Assembly: GCA_003445095.1 (NCBI GenBank)
Contig: DLVS01000122.1
Coordinates: 1 to 12,177, forward strand
Origin: Verrucomicrobiales bacterium
Lineage (GTDB): Bacteria; Verrucomicrobiota; Verrucomicrobiia; Limisphaerales; UBA9464
Length of the DNA: 12,177 nucleotides
Reading direction: 5' to 3'
Shown here: one piece after another, positions 1 through 9,400 of the stretch
Position numbering within the stretch: position 1 is the first letter of the stretch
Layout of the letters: each line of letters begins with the position of its first letter
Translations under genes and position numbers: made by a program
Notes under the pieces: model-generated
Databases searched by the model: none
What the model was told of the DNA's origin: nothing
Seen by the model: only the letters and a program-made list of their open reading frames with translations

Positions 1-1
1 T

Positions 2-124
2 CCGAATCAAAGAACAGCTTTCGTTGTGGGTGCTGTTGCCGTTGCTTGGCTAGCTGGCTGGTACGTCTTCCGCCGCCTTAAATCCAATCTATCGGATCGT
101 CTCGTTCGCGATCTAAATCGTTGA
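2..124 (+). CDS. C-terminal tail of a membrane protein (partial)
   Basis: An open frame runs in from the left edge and stops at TGA 122-124, giving 40 residues. Residues 6-23 (AFVVGAVAVAWLAGWYVF) form one hydrophobic membrane-spanning helix. It is followed by a basic tail with RRLK and DRLVRDLNR, so by the positive-inside rule the C-terminus should face the cytoplasm. The rest of the protein lies outside the window, so no family can be assigned. Hydrophobicity pattern and frame support a real gene end; function is unknown. Confidence 0.6.
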   Translation, partial: PNQRTAFVVGAVAVAWLAGWYVFRRLKSNLSDRLVRDLNR

Positions 125-426
125 AGTGTCCGCGTTGGGAAAGTTCCAATGGCTATTCGGGATTGGAGGAGACCGGCTCGCCCACCTTCGACATGGCCAA
201 GAGCGGTGCGGTCATCCCATCAGCGCGGACGGATGTGGCGGGGCTGACGTGGCGGTCGGGCGACTCGATTGCCGTTTCAGATCAATCGAAACGTCACTTT
301 CGCCACCAGGCGTCGGTCGAGGCGAGCAAGTCGGGAACTGTGGCCTCGATCTCGTTCCTTGGTTTGGTGATTGCCTTGGTCTGCAAGCCAACACCGACCT
401 TCGCTGGTTGTCGTTGGGTTCACCTT

Positions 427-450
427 GTTTCCTGGGCGAGCCCAGGAAAC
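427..450. repeat. Perfect 10-bp inverted repeat with 4-nt loop
   Basis: GTTTCCTGGG (427-436) and CCCAGGAAAC (441-450) are exact reverse complements around the loop CGAG. The stem can extend by TTG/CAA if one C is bulged. No T-run follows on either strand, so it is not a standard intrinsic terminator. It could be a REP-like element or an RNA hairpin. Confidence 0.55.
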
Positions 451-632
451 CAAATTGACTTCAGTCACGACGGAGTTGCCTTACGCAACCGGATTTGCCC
501 CCGCTACCAGAGAAACATTCGAGACGTGAGAGCTTTAAGATTTTCGGCGGAAGCAACCGTGTCGCAAGCTGCCCCAGCCCCCACAACAAACGGTCCCGAC
601 ACGCCACAGCTTCTATGAGTTCCACATCCCTG

Positions 633-650
633 ACATTCTGAACATTCTGA
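633..650. repeat. Tandem 9-bp duplication
   Basis: ACATTCTGA occurs twice, head to tail, at 633-641 and 642-650. The copies are identical. No function is visible; it may be replication slippage in non-coding DNA. Confidence 0.6.
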
Positions 651-808
651 AGAAGGCTCCCCTTCGCACTTGACCCGCGAACCAGCTGCCACACAGCGTT
701 GGAAAAGTCCTACGAACCAAACCAATCCTCCCTCTCCGCTAAAACCCAAGAACCACATTCCTATCACTATCCTTCACGGTTAAGCCCAACCAATAACGAG
801 ACATACAC

Positions 809-2347
809 ATGCCAGCCTACAATTTCATAATCGTCGATGCCTATACAAGCCGTTCCTTCAAGAAAAGAGTCGCGAAATACACACCACTGATTGGAGAAGA
901 CTACCAACTTACGTTTAAATATAAGGTCATGGGGCAGCCGCTGGGAGATTATTATGTAACGTTCGATCTAGCCAACTTGAACAAGAACGTCCTGGTTTCG
1001 AAATCGAAGACAGGACTTCAGACGATAACTCATAATTTCGGACGTATACCGCTTGACGGCGAAATACCATGGCAAATACAAGTAGACCCCTTTAGCACCG
1101 CAGGCGGTGCTGACCCAAACAAAAGCCCAGCAAAACCGAAGATTCCGGACTTATCTACTGGTGGCTTGGTAAACAAAAGTTCAAAACAATCCGATTTAGA
1201 AATTACCACGAAGAAGAACATTACAGGCATTTTAAGGCCCCAAGCCCCAGCCAATTCAGTTGACTATTTTGAAACCGTGCGAATCAAAGGCTCCCAACAG
1301 ATTAATATAACTTTCAAACCAAAAGGCCAAATCAGCAAAATGGCGCTTATGATGGCTCAGCCTGCCACCGCTAGTTGGCAGGCAATGGCTTCGAGTTCTT
1401 GTACTGCCAACGTCTCCGGGATATATAATGAAGAAGTTAAACCTCTACTTGCGACGGCGGATCGTTTCTGGCCTTTGTATTTTTGGGAGATAGAAAAGGT
1501 TGCCGCAAAATCGACCGTCTTTAAGCAGGACTTTATTGTCGAAGTCAATAATCAGCGTGTTAATGGTAGTAACCTTCGAAAAGCAACGTGGGCTAAACTC
1601 GAGGCGCTTGAGGGTAATGACTTTACATATTATACGCAACCTGAATCAGTAATCGAGTCAAACAACGCAAAAATAACGAACTTCGTTAAGCAGGTCTTGG
1701 GGGCAAAGTACCGCACTAAATTACAACCATACGATGCAGCGCGACAAATCTTTCAGGCAATTGTTAAACATGTAACATACACCTTTCCTGAAAATGGAGC
1801 AGAAGATATGCGTGGCCACACCTCAGTGGAGGTGCTGGATAAAAAGCGGGGCGATTGCGGCGGTTTTAGCCTCCTGATAGTCGGATGCCTACGAAATATG
1901 GGTATACCGGCACGAACCGCCTGTGGTTTCTGGATTGGCGCCTCCGCCCATTGCTGGTGTGAATTCTATTTACCGGGTCATGGCTGGATTCTATGTGATG
2001 GATCTGCGAGTAAGTCATGGTCAGAGTACGGTGAGTATGCTTACTGCTTCGGAAATCAGTTTGATTTGAATTCGCGCATCGCCTTCATGCGCGGCAACAC
2101 ATTCAAAGTTGGCGAATATGAAACCTCCTGGCTCCAGGGTCCCGCCGGGCCGTGGCTTACCGGGACGGCACAGACTGAGGAAGTACTTCATAAGCATATA
2201 GTCGAGGAGGTTCCCACTTATAAAGTCAAGCGACTGGTCACAAATTCAAGCGGTAAAAGAATAAGGAAGATGGCCTTCCAATGTCCGTGCGAGGCTAGAG
2301 GTGGTTTCCGTTTGGATAACGCTGCTCTCAAATCGCACCACGAATAG
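809..2347 (+). CDS. Transglutaminase-like (papain-fold) protein, cytoplasmic
   Basis: A 512-residue protein whose second half is a transglutaminase-like domain (Pfam Transglut_core type), roughly residues 300-440. The triad is visible: Cys350 in RGDCGGFS, His381 in AHCWCEFY and Asp397 in GWILCDGS. The following FGNQFDLNSRIAFMRG matches the segment that usually ends bacterial family members. Such enzymes are cysteine proteases, peptide hydrolases or amide cross-linkers; which applies here cannot be told. Residues 1-95 and about 128-175 look beta-rich and are joined by a Pro/Lys linker (about 96-127); I do not recognise them. Residues 480-500 are basic with a CPC motif. No signal peptide or membrane helix is seen. 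ATG 809 is preceded by a weak GAG (798-800). Composition is clearly more AT-rich than neighbours (two sampled 60-base lines gave 45% and 33% GC), with ATA and TTA codons, suggesting horizontal transfer. Confidence 0.85.
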   Translation: MPAYNFIIVDAYTSRSFKKRVAKYTPLIGEDYQLTFKYKVMGQPLGDYYVTFDLANLNKNVLVSKSKTGLQTITHNFGRIPLDGEIPWQIQVDPFSTAGGADPNKSPAKPKIPDLSTGGLVNKSSKQSDLEITTKKNITGILRPQAPANSVDYFETVRIKGSQQINITFKPKGQISKMALMMAQPATASWQAMASSSCTANVSGIYNEEVKPLLATADRFWPLYFWEIEKVAAKSTVFKQDFIVEVNNQRVNGSNLRKATWAKLEALEGNDFTYYTQPESVIESNNAKITNFVKQVLGAKYRTKLQPYDAARQIFQAIVKHVTYTFPENGAEDMRGHTSVEVLDKKRGDCGGFSLLIVGCLRNMGIPARTACGFWIGASAHCWCEFYLPGHGWILCDGSASKSWSEYGEYAYCFGNQFDLNSRIAFMRGNTFKVGEYETSWLQGPAGPWLTGTAQTEEVLHKHIVEEVPTYKVKRLVTNSSGKRIRKMAFQCPCEARGGFRLDNAALKSHHE

Positions 2348-2368
2348 AGCCTGTCAGGGACCGTAGGT

Positions 2369-2374
2369 TATAAT
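2369..2374 (+). promoter_or_regulatory. Possible -10 box of the IS remnant
   Basis: A perfect TATAAT lies between the end of the transglutaminase-like gene and the transposase remnant. No good -35 box is found at the usual spacing. It may be the promoter of the former insertion sequence, but a chance match cannot be excluded. Confidence 0.25.
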
Positions 2375-2600
2375 GTTAACGATAACGATACACTTTGGGA
2401 CCGGCTTGGGGCAAATCGCCGGGGTGGCACTACGAAGATTAGTTGCTTATCCGAGTGATGTCACCGACGCCGAATGGGAGTTTTGCGCTCCGTATCTAAC
2501 CTTGATGAACGGGGTCTGGAGGCAATGGGGACGGATACGAAGCAATGGATCTATCTTTTTGACAATTGGGGCCGCGCTCAGGTGTTGCACAGCCTGTTGA
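2373..2600 (+). pseudogene. IS5-family transposase, N-terminal remnant
   Basis: Codons for YPSDVTDAEWEFCAPYLTLM (2448-2507) match the conserved N-terminus of IS5-type transposases (DUF4096-like, usually YPSDLTDAEW...). The match stops after LTLM: the following NGVWRQWGRIR... is not the expected sequence, and the frame ends at 2600 after 75 codons, against about 250 or more in an intact enzyme. No DDE catalytic core or C-terminal part was found downstream. A GTG at 2424 may be the original start; ATG 2373 also opens the frame. GAGCCTGTCAGGG at 2346-2358 could be the element's old left end, though no matching right end is seen. It is therefore a truncated, inactive relic, directly 3' of the AT-rich transglutaminase-like gene. 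Confidence 0.7.
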
Positions 2601-2715
2601 AGTTCCCCCGTGATGGCGGACGCGGGTTCCTTGCTTGAAGTCAAGGCTGCAAATAGAAGCTTCAGGTCGGGGAGGTCGGGGAGATTTATCGAGGTGCCCT
2701 TTCATCGTTGTCGCG

Positions 2716-2731
2716 CTGCGCAACGGCGCAG
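2716..2731. repeat. Short perfect hairpin
   Basis: CTGCGC (2716-2721) and GCGCAG (2726-2731) pair perfectly around AACG. No T-run follows. Possible REP-like debris. Confidence 0.4.
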
Positions 2732-2757
2732 ACAGCTATGCTTCAGCCGGTCGAAAC

Positions 2758-2780
2758 CGGGCAACGATTGGGGTTGCCCG
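2758..2780. repeat. Perfect 8-bp inverted repeat
   Basis: CGGGCAAC (2758-2765) and GTTGCCCG (2773-2780) are exact reverse complements with a 7-nt loop. A flanking CCGG lies on each side of the hairpin. No T-run follows, so it is not a classical terminator. Confidence 0.5.
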
Positions 2781-2992
2781 TCCGGCAGCCAGACAACAGT
2801 AGAGGAATACATTACTCCACGACGGTTAGCGCCATTCGACACGCTGGGGGCGAAGGGTCAAAGTCGCTCGGACTCAGGTCGAGAACCGCAACGTGATCCT
2901 GAGGAAATCGCGCTATAAATAACGCATGCGGCCCGCACGTTGTGGCGCACTGACGGTGGACGCGGCCGGCCGGCTGAGTAGTCTCGCCGCCC

Positions 2993-3919
2993 ATGATTTT
3001 TCCGTTTGCTGATCTTCGCCTTGGATTGGCCATCGCGCTCCTCTCCGGCTCAGTGGCTCGGGCGGAGGTGAAGCGCGTCGCGATCCCTGAACGTCCGCCT
3101 GCCGAACTGAAGCCTTACGCGTCGCTGGCGTCCCGAGCGAGTATTGAGCCTTCCGGCATGGTGAAGAGTCGCCTTTGGCCAGACTTGTTCTGGACGCTCA
3201 ATGACTCCGGGGATGAGCCGCGCATCTTTCCGGTTCACAAAGATGGCAGCATCTATCGCGGCGAAGACCATGAGGCGTTGGACGGGATCAGAATTCCTGA
3301 CGCCGTCAATGTGGACTGGGAAGACCTCGCGACGGACGACGAAGGCCACCTCATCATCGGCGACATTGGCAACCGAGATTCGAACAACCGCCGCGACTTT
3401 TGCCTCTACTTCGTTCAAGAACCACACCCCGGGACGGCGCGCATCAGCGTCCTGAAGAAAGTGTTCTTCCGGTATCCGGACCAGACCGCGTGGCCTTCTC
3501 CCGTGCGGAACTTTGATTCCGAAGCGATCTTTTTCGCGCACGGGAAAGTGTACTTGCTGACCAAGCACCGAAGCGATCAACACACCAAGCTATATCGCTT
3601 CGATTCGCTAAAACCGTTCGAGATGAACGTCCTGACCTTGCTGGACGAATTCGACGTCCGGGGTCAGGTCACCGCGGCGGACGCGACACCCGACGGTCGC
3701 CAACTGGCGGTGCTTACGTATGACGCCATCTGGTTGTTCGAAGTGAGGCCGGATTCGGATGCGTATTTCGACGGATCTATTCGGTGGTTGCCGTTCCGGA
3801 ACATTGGAGACTGTGAATCCATCTGTTTCGACGGGCCGAACCTGATTATTTCTTCCGAGGAGGAGAAGGGAGATTTGTATGAGGTTCCGATCGGCCAATT
3901 GGAATGGCTGCGGCGCTGA
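2993..3919 (+). CDS. Secreted propeller-like protein of unknown function
   Basis: 308 residues starting with a likely Sec signal peptide (hydrophobic LRLGLAIALLSGS, cleavage probably after VARA-24), so it should be exported to the periplasm or beyond. The mature part has the character of a beta-propeller: SGMVKSR...FWTLNDSGD (54-74), NVDWEDLATDDEGHLIIGD (106-124), GNRDSNNRRD (126-135), NFDSEAIFF (173-181), ADATPDGRQLAVLTYDAIW (229-247) and DCESICFDG (273-281). An acidic D-x-E motif recurs three times, as in esterase-like-phytase and related propellers. I recognise the NDSGD/DWED type as a common uncharacterised secreted family but cannot give a reaction. ATG 2993 has no clear ribosome binding site; it is chosen because the signal peptide follows at once. 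It stands alone, with non-coding DNA on both sides. Confidence 0.75.
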   Translation: MIFPFADLRLGLAIALLSGSVARAEVKRVAIPERPPAELKPYASLASRASIEPSGMVKSRLWPDLFWTLNDSGDEPRIFPVHKDGSIYRGEDHEALDGIRIPDAVNVDWEDLATDDEGHLIIGDIGNRDSNNRRDFCLYFVQEPHPGTARISVLKKVFFRYPDQTAWPSPVRNFDSEAIFFAHGKVYLLTKHRSDQHTKLYRFDSLKPFEMNVLTLLDEFDVRGQVTAADATPDGRQLAVLTYDAIWLFEVRPDSDAYFDGSIRWLPFRNIGDCESICFDGPNLIISSEEEKGDLYEVPIGQLEWLRR

Positions 3920-4080
3920 GGCGAAAGCGCGGTCAGTTTGAAGCCGAGCTTGTTGCCGAAGAACCGACCGAACTGAGCGCGGTGGCGCGAGAAGGTAGAA
4001 CAACGCCATTCAACCGGGTGCCAGCTCCATGGGTTCCGGGCATGCCGAGTTAGCGGAAGGGCGGATGAAGGCACGCTTCC

Positions 4081-4132
4081 CTCACCCCGCCCCTCTTCCT
4101 GCCTCCCGGAGTTGCAAGGCAGAGGGAGAACC
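4081..4132. repeat. REP-like element, CTCACCCC...GGGAGAACC
   Basis: CTCTTCCTGCCT (4093-4104) pairs with AGGCAGAGGGAG (4117-4128) over 12 positions, with two G-U pairs and one mismatch, around a 12-nt loop. The framing CTCACCCCGCCCCTC and GGGAGAACC resembles a dispersed hairpin repeat I associate with intergenic DNA of related bacteria; copy number in this genome cannot be seen from one window. Confidence 0.45.
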
Positions 4133-4156
4133 TCCGTCCGAGAACAGCATGAGGCA

Positions 4157-4172
4157 CCCGAGGTGGCTCGGG
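4157..4172. repeat. Short perfect hairpin upstream of ppk
   Basis: CCCGAG (4157-4162) and CTCGGG (4167-4172) pair perfectly around GTGG. It lies just after the REP-like element and may belong to it. Confidence 0.35.
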
Positions 4173-4283
4173 CTGGCCGGAAGGCTTGACGCCGTATTTC
4201 GAAATGCTCCGGGCGGCCATCGCCGAGCCGCGCAATTGTCACTGGCTTGAAACACGGTGGCCGATACGCTCGGTCTCCCAACT

Positions 4284-6443
4284 ATGGCAAAACAGAAGCC
4301 GGCTGCGGCCCCGACAGCACCAAGCCGTTATTTCAACCGCGAGTTGAGTTGGCTCGAATTCAACCAGCGCGTGCTCGAGGAGGCGCTCGATCCCAGCAAC
4401 CCGCTGCTGGAGCGCCTCAAGTTCTTCTGCATCGTCAACTCGAACCTCGATGAGTTCTTCGAAGTCCGCGTCGCGGGATTGAAACAGGCCATTGCCCAAG
4501 GCGTCACGGAACGGGGTCCCGATGGGCTCACCGCCGGCCAAACCCTCGCCCAAGTCCGGCCGCGTGTCGGACGGTTGGTGGACGACGCCTATCGTTGTTG
4601 GCGCGAGCAGCTCGTGCCTGACTTGGCTCAGCACAGGATCAATTTTCTCGACCCCAGTAATCTCACCGCCGATGACCGTGAATGGTTGGCGGCGTATTAT
4701 CGGGATAAGGTCTCGCCCGTGCTCACGCCGCTCGCGGTGGATCCTTCGCACCCGTTCCCGCAACTGCTCAACAAGTCGCTCAACTTGATCGTTCGGTTGC
4801 ATGGGCAATTTCACGGTCAACTCCGCCGCTGGCTGGCGGTCGTGCAAGTGCCGCGGGCTCTTCCGCGCTTGGTGTCACTCCCGCGCGCCGATGACCGACA
4901 CGATTACGTCTTCCTAAGCCATCTCATCGCGCAACACTTGGCGGACTTGTTCCCGGGCATGGATATCGAGGGATGTTGGAGTTTTCGCGTGACGCGCAAT
5001 AGCGAGCTCTACATTGACGAAGAGGAAGTGCCGAACCTGTTGCGGGCGGTGGAACATGAACTCGACAAACGAAAACGGGGTGCGGCCGTTCGCCTTGAAG
5101 TATCGGCCGATTGCCCGGCCGAGGTCAGAGCCGATTTGCTGGCGCACGTGAAATTGACGGAGGAAGACCTGTACGTCGTGGATGGACCGGTGAATCCCAC
5201 CCGGCTCATGGCGGTGATCGAAGGAGACCATTCCCATGAACTCCGTGATCCGCCGTTTTTTGGGCCGACGGCCAAACTTCTGCGCGACCGACCCGATGTC
5301 TTCGCGGTCCTCCGCGAACGCGATATTCTACTGCACCATCCTTACGACAGCTTCAATTCCGTCGTCGAGTTCCTCGAAACCGCCGCGGCCGATCCCAAAG
5401 TGCTCGCCATCAAACAAACCCTGTATCGCACCGGCGGCGACCCTCGCATCGTCGGCGCGCTGATGAATGCCGTGAAGAACGGCAAGCAGGTGACCGCGGT
5501 GGTCGAGCTCAAGGCTCGTTTCGACGAAGCCAATAATATTCGTTGGGCGCTGGCGCTTGAAGAAGCAGGCGTCCACGTCATCTACGGAATCGTGGGCTAC
5601 AAAATCCACTGCAAAGTCGCCCTGGTCGTTCGCGCCGATGAGGATGGTATTCGTCGTTACGTGCATTTGGGGACCGGCAACTACAATCCGAGCACGGCGC
5701 GCCTCTATACCGATCTCGGACTACTGACCTGCCGGCCGGAATTTGGCGCGGATGCGACCGATCTGTTCAATCTCTTAACGGGGATTTGTCGCCCGCAAGA
5801 AACCCGACGGTTCGTAGTCGCGCCGTTTCAGATGTTGAACCGAGTGTTGGAATTGATCGATCGAGAAGCCGCACACGCTAAAGCCGGGCTGCCGGCGCGC
5901 ATTATTGCCAAGATGAATGCACTCGTGGACACACCCGTGATCGACGCGCTGTACCGGGCGGCCGCGGCCGGAGTGGAAATTGATTTGATCATCCGGGGCA
6001 TTTGTTGCCTGCGTCCGGGAGTGCCGGGATTGAGTGAACGGATTCGGGTTCGGAGTATCGTGGATCGGTTTCTTGAGCACGCTCGGGTCTGGTACTTCGA
6101 CAATGCGCACCAGCCGGAGGTCTACGTGGGCAGCGCGGACTGGATGCCGCGCAACTTGCACCGACGGATCGAAGTGGCGTTTCCCATTGAAGATGGCCGG
6201 TTGCGCGACCGAATTGTCGGCGAAATCCTGGAAACGCAGCTCCAGGACAATACGAAGGCACGGCAGTTACATCCCGATGGCAGCTATTCGATCCCGCCCC
6301 GGCGCAAGGGTGTCAATCCGCGGCGAGCGCAGGCAGAATTCATGGCTCGAGTGCAACAACCCGACTCGAAATCGACACAGCGGCCCAGGCGCGCTGTGTC
6401 TGAGAAACTCGTACCGAAGCCGCGTCCGGAGCGAATCCGATAG
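4284..6443 (+). CDS. ppk: Polyphosphate kinase 1
   Basis: PPK1 reversibly transfers the gamma-phosphate of ATP onto inorganic polyphosphate, usually at the membrane, building phosphate reserves. The protein is 719 residues from ATG 4284; a GTG at 4257, just after an in-frame stop, would add nine. ATG is preferred because the added residues match nothing in the family, but neither start has a clear ribosome binding site. In ATG numbering, the N-terminal domain begins with RYFNRELSWLEFNQRVLEEA (15-34) and contains NSNLDEFFEVRVAGLK. The catalytic phospholipase-D-like domains carry QTLYRTGGDP, ELKARFDEANNIRWA, the phosphorylated histidine His442 in YKIHCK, HLGTGNYNP and His599 in RFLEHARVWYF. All key motifs are intact, so it should be active. 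Odd: the last 47 residues form a tail with 15 Arg/Lys and many Pro beyond the usual family end. No exopolyphosphatase gene or Pho box is seen nearby. Confidence 0.96.
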   Translation: MAKQKPAAAPTAPSRYFNRELSWLEFNQRVLEEALDPSNPLLERLKFFCIVNSNLDEFFEVRVAGLKQAIAQGVTERGPDGLTAGQTLAQVRPRVGRLVDDAYRCWREQLVPDLAQHRINFLDPSNLTADDREWLAAYYRDKVSPVLTPLAVDPSHPFPQLLNKSLNLIVRLHGQFHGQLRRWLAVVQVPRALPRLVSLPRADDRHDYVFLSHLIAQHLADLFPGMDIEGCWSFRVTRNSELYIDEEEVPNLLRAVEHELDKRKRGAAVRLEVSADCPAEVRADLLAHVKLTEEDLYVVDGPVNPTRLMAVIEGDHSHELRDPPFFGPTAKLLRDRPDVFAVLRERDILLHHPYDSFNSVVEFLETAAADPKVLAIKQTLYRTGGDPRIVGALMNAVKNGKQVTAVVELKARFDEANNIRWALALEEAGVHVIYGIVGYKIHCKVALVVRADEDGIRRYVHLGTGNYNPSTARLYTDLGLLTCRPEFGADATDLFNLLTGICRPQETRRFVVAPFQMLNRVLELIDREAAHAKAGLPARIIAKMNALVDTPVIDALYRAAAAGVEIDLIIRGICCLRPGVPGLSERIRVRSIVDRFLEHARVWYFDNAHQPEVYVGSADWMPRNLHRRIEVAFPIEDGRLRDRIVGEILETQLQDNTKARQLHPDGSYSIPPRRKGVNPRRAQAEFMARVQQPDSKSTQRPRRAVSEKLVPKPRPERIR

Positions 6444-9400
6444 GCAGGGAGCATTGTTGGCAACCAAGCGAACTCTAGGGTCTAGATTAGCCTCGGCAGC
6501 TCCAAGTCTTCCCGATTAGCAATTGTCCGTCGTCCACCAAGTAGGAGAATCAAGTAGGCTCGCGTGTGCGTGACAAATCCGCTGATGCCTCGTCCAATCT
6601 ACCTGTGTTGGGTCCTCAAGAACCGCGTCTCCGCCGTCGCCGCTGGATATGGGTGGTCGCCATGCTGGTCGGTGTGTCGGTATTCCTAGGCGTCGCTGGG
6701 AGACGCGACGCCAGCGAGACAACGCGCCGACTGGCCCAATTGCGCGCGGAAGGATTGCCAACCACGCCGGCCGAACTCGATCGTTGGTACGCCGCGGTGC
6801 CAGCAGACGAGAACATCGCCATCCCTTTGCTGGACGCGGTGACCAGCTTGCGCCTACCTGCGAACACAGATACCAATCTTCCCTTCGTGGGGCACGCGGC
6901 GACTCCACCGCGAGGTCAAGCGCTGGCCGAACCGGTGCGATCGCGCATGGTAGCACTTGTGGCGGACAACCGAGAATCCCTTGAAGGGATCCACGCTGCA
7001 CTTCAACGGCCCCGGGTTCGCTTTCCCGTCAACCTTTCGGCCGGGGCGAACACCCTGTTACCTCACCTGCCCTCGCTGAAACGTTCGGCGCAGGCTTTGG
7101 CCCTCGAAGCTTTGCTGGCAGCGGATCAGGGCAATTCGGACCGGGCCAGTCGAGCGCTGTTGGATGGACTACGCGTTGGGCAGACGCTGCGCCACGACCC
7201 GGTGCTGATTTCTGGTTTGGTTGGTTTGGCCTGCGAAACCATGACAACCGGCGCCGCAGAACACGTCTTGAGCAGGGGAATCCTTTCTGACTCACAGCTC
7301 AGGGAGCTTCAGTCCGCCTTCCATCGCGCCGCAACCAATCAGAACTTCTACGCGTCGATTGTCGGTGAAATTTGTATGGCCGATCAAATCCGGCATATGT
7401 CGGCGAGCAACGCGGTGGCGTGGTTTGGTGCGTCGGCTGGAACGTCAATGAGCGAGGTCATTGGGACGGCGCGTCTTTGGATGTACGTCGCGATGGGAAT
7501 GAATCGGCGCGACTACGGGGTGGCTTTGGCGGTCTTGGACGACTTGCGACTCAATGCACGCCGGCCTTTCCCTGAGCGGCTCCGAGGGGCAGAGACGATC
7601 TCCGAAGCAACCCAACGACGTCTCTCCGCGAACTACCTACCCTTGGCCTCGGGAATGATCGCCGGTGAAGCATCCACAGCGGCCAAAGACGCTCGCAGCA
7701 CGGCGATTCTCGAGGCGGCCGCGGTTGCGTGCGCCGTCGAACGGTTTCGTCTCGTCCATACGAACCGGCTTCCGGAGTCGTTGGATTCGATTGTGCCTGA
7801 GTTCTTGCCTGTGATTCCGCCGGATCCCATGGACGGGCAACCGCTGCGATATCGGCCACTTACAAACGGGTATGTGGTCTATAGCATTGGTGAAGACAAT
7901 CATGACAGTGACGGCATCGAATTCAGTCGGCGTCAAAAAGGCCAGCGCCGATCTGACTGGGATTATACGTTCACGGTGGAACGATGACGGCGGGTTGGCG
8001 TGAAATGGACTGAAAACGATTTCAGGATACTGTGCCTCCCCGCCAGGGCTGCGGACGGGGCCTATCGCAAGAAGCGAAGATTATGTTCCCTTTCGTCGCC
8101 ACAGAGCGGCGACCGTCAGCCCGATCACACAACCGAAATAAACAATTGCGTTCGGTGTTCGACTGGTCCACGTGGCCCACGGCCAGGGGAATTGGAAGAA
8201 CGCGAAGTTCAAGCTGAAGTAGAGCCAGGTACACAGAAGCAGAACCGGCCTCAGCCATTGATTGGCGGGAGAGCGCTGATCGCAATTCCAAGCCAACACC
8301 ACCGCCGCCGCCGTGGTCAGCAAAAGAGGCACGATTCCGTAAGCCATCCAACCAACTAAGGGTATTACCGAATGCTCCTCATAGACCAACCGGCGAATCG
8401 TCTTGCCAGCGATAGGCAGCATCGTGATCGGCAGGACCAGAAGCCAAGGCCACCAACGACCGCCGGCAATGGCCACCACCGGTATCAGGCCGAGCACCAA
8501 CCCGAAGTCGTACACGACGTTGATTGTCGGCACGTCGAAGAATTCGACCGCCAGCAGCAGTGCGACATGCACCGCGACGAGTGCAAACTCGACCGGAAGA
8601 GAGAGCGTCGAAATTTCGCGTGCCGCTCCGAAGGCAATTCGCCCTCGGTTGAGCCAGAGTCCAAGTCCGAGCGTGGCTCCCATGATGGCTCCGAACGTGG
8701 TTTCCATAAAATTCCACCAGTTCAGCACTGGGTCGAGCGTCACCCAGAGGCCGGTGCGAAAGACTTCGGGATTCCACGAATGGAAAGCCTGGAGACACTG
8801 GCCGAGGGGGAATCCCAACGCACCACCGAGGACACCCCAGAGTGCGAGACGAGGCCCAAGCGGATCGCGGCGGATCCAACGCAGCCAGGCGACGAGGCCC
8901 GCTAGAGCAAACAGGAATCCTCCCCAGACTTCACGACGGGGCTTGAGATCGGCGTTCGGCTCCCAGCGCCAGTCGTCGGAGAAATAGAATCGGGGCAGGA
9001 TTTTGCTGGTTGGATTGAACGGTTCATTCAAAGCCCAGATTCCGGCAGCGCACAAAGCGAGCAAGGCCAGCATCAACAGAAGCATTTCGCGCGGCCGATA
9101 ATTGAGTCCGCCAAGTCCCATCCCGAGGAATGCGCCGCCGAACCCAATCCAGAGTCCGCCTTTAATCGCGAGCCCGAGCATTCCCCAAAGCAGCGCCGCG
9201 TGATTACCTACGAGTGGCGCGTCGTGGGTAAGGCCGATCGTTTGTCCGTAAGTCATCGAGCCGCCAAAGCCCATCGCGATCGTGCCCCAGGCCACCGCCC
9301 GAGCCACGCACAACGAGGGGCCGCTCGGACAAAGCAGGAGCGCCAGCACCAGACCAACCAGCAGCCCGGCGATCATCGCGCCGGTTTCGTGCCCATATTG

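Larger units (their letters stand above)
125..808. other. Gene-poor intergenic stretch
   Basis: About 680 bp without a convincing gene. Overlapping open frames exist on both strands (for example 126-458 plus, 461-694 minus, 504-767 minus), but their translations are low-complexity or arginine/serine/cysteine-rich, match nothing I know and have no good ribosome binding site. The stretch holds a perfect hairpin at 427-450, a 9-bp tandem duplication at 633-650 and, from 711, a leader very poor in G. It may be decayed coding sequence or the 5' flank of an inserted segment. Confidence 0.5.
2601..2992. other. Degenerate intergenic stretch after the IS remnant
   Basis: About 390 bp with short open frames on both strands (2610-2918 plus, 2708-2896 plus, 2812-3033 minus). 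None has a recognisable product. Two hairpins stand out, at 2716-2731 and 2758-2780, and a CGGCCGGCCG palindrome at 2963-2972. The stretch is most simply read as decayed DNA behind the transposase relic, leading into the next gene's promoter region. Confidence 0.45.
3920..4283. other. Intergenic stretch with REP-like hairpins
   Basis: About 360 bp between the propeller-like gene and ppk. Long antisense frames (3664-4281 and 3608-4009 minus) run through it but overlap the propeller gene and look unlike proteins. It holds an imperfect hairpin at 4093-4128 and a perfect 6-bp one at 4157-4172. No recognisable -35/-10 pair for ppk was found. Confidence 0.5.
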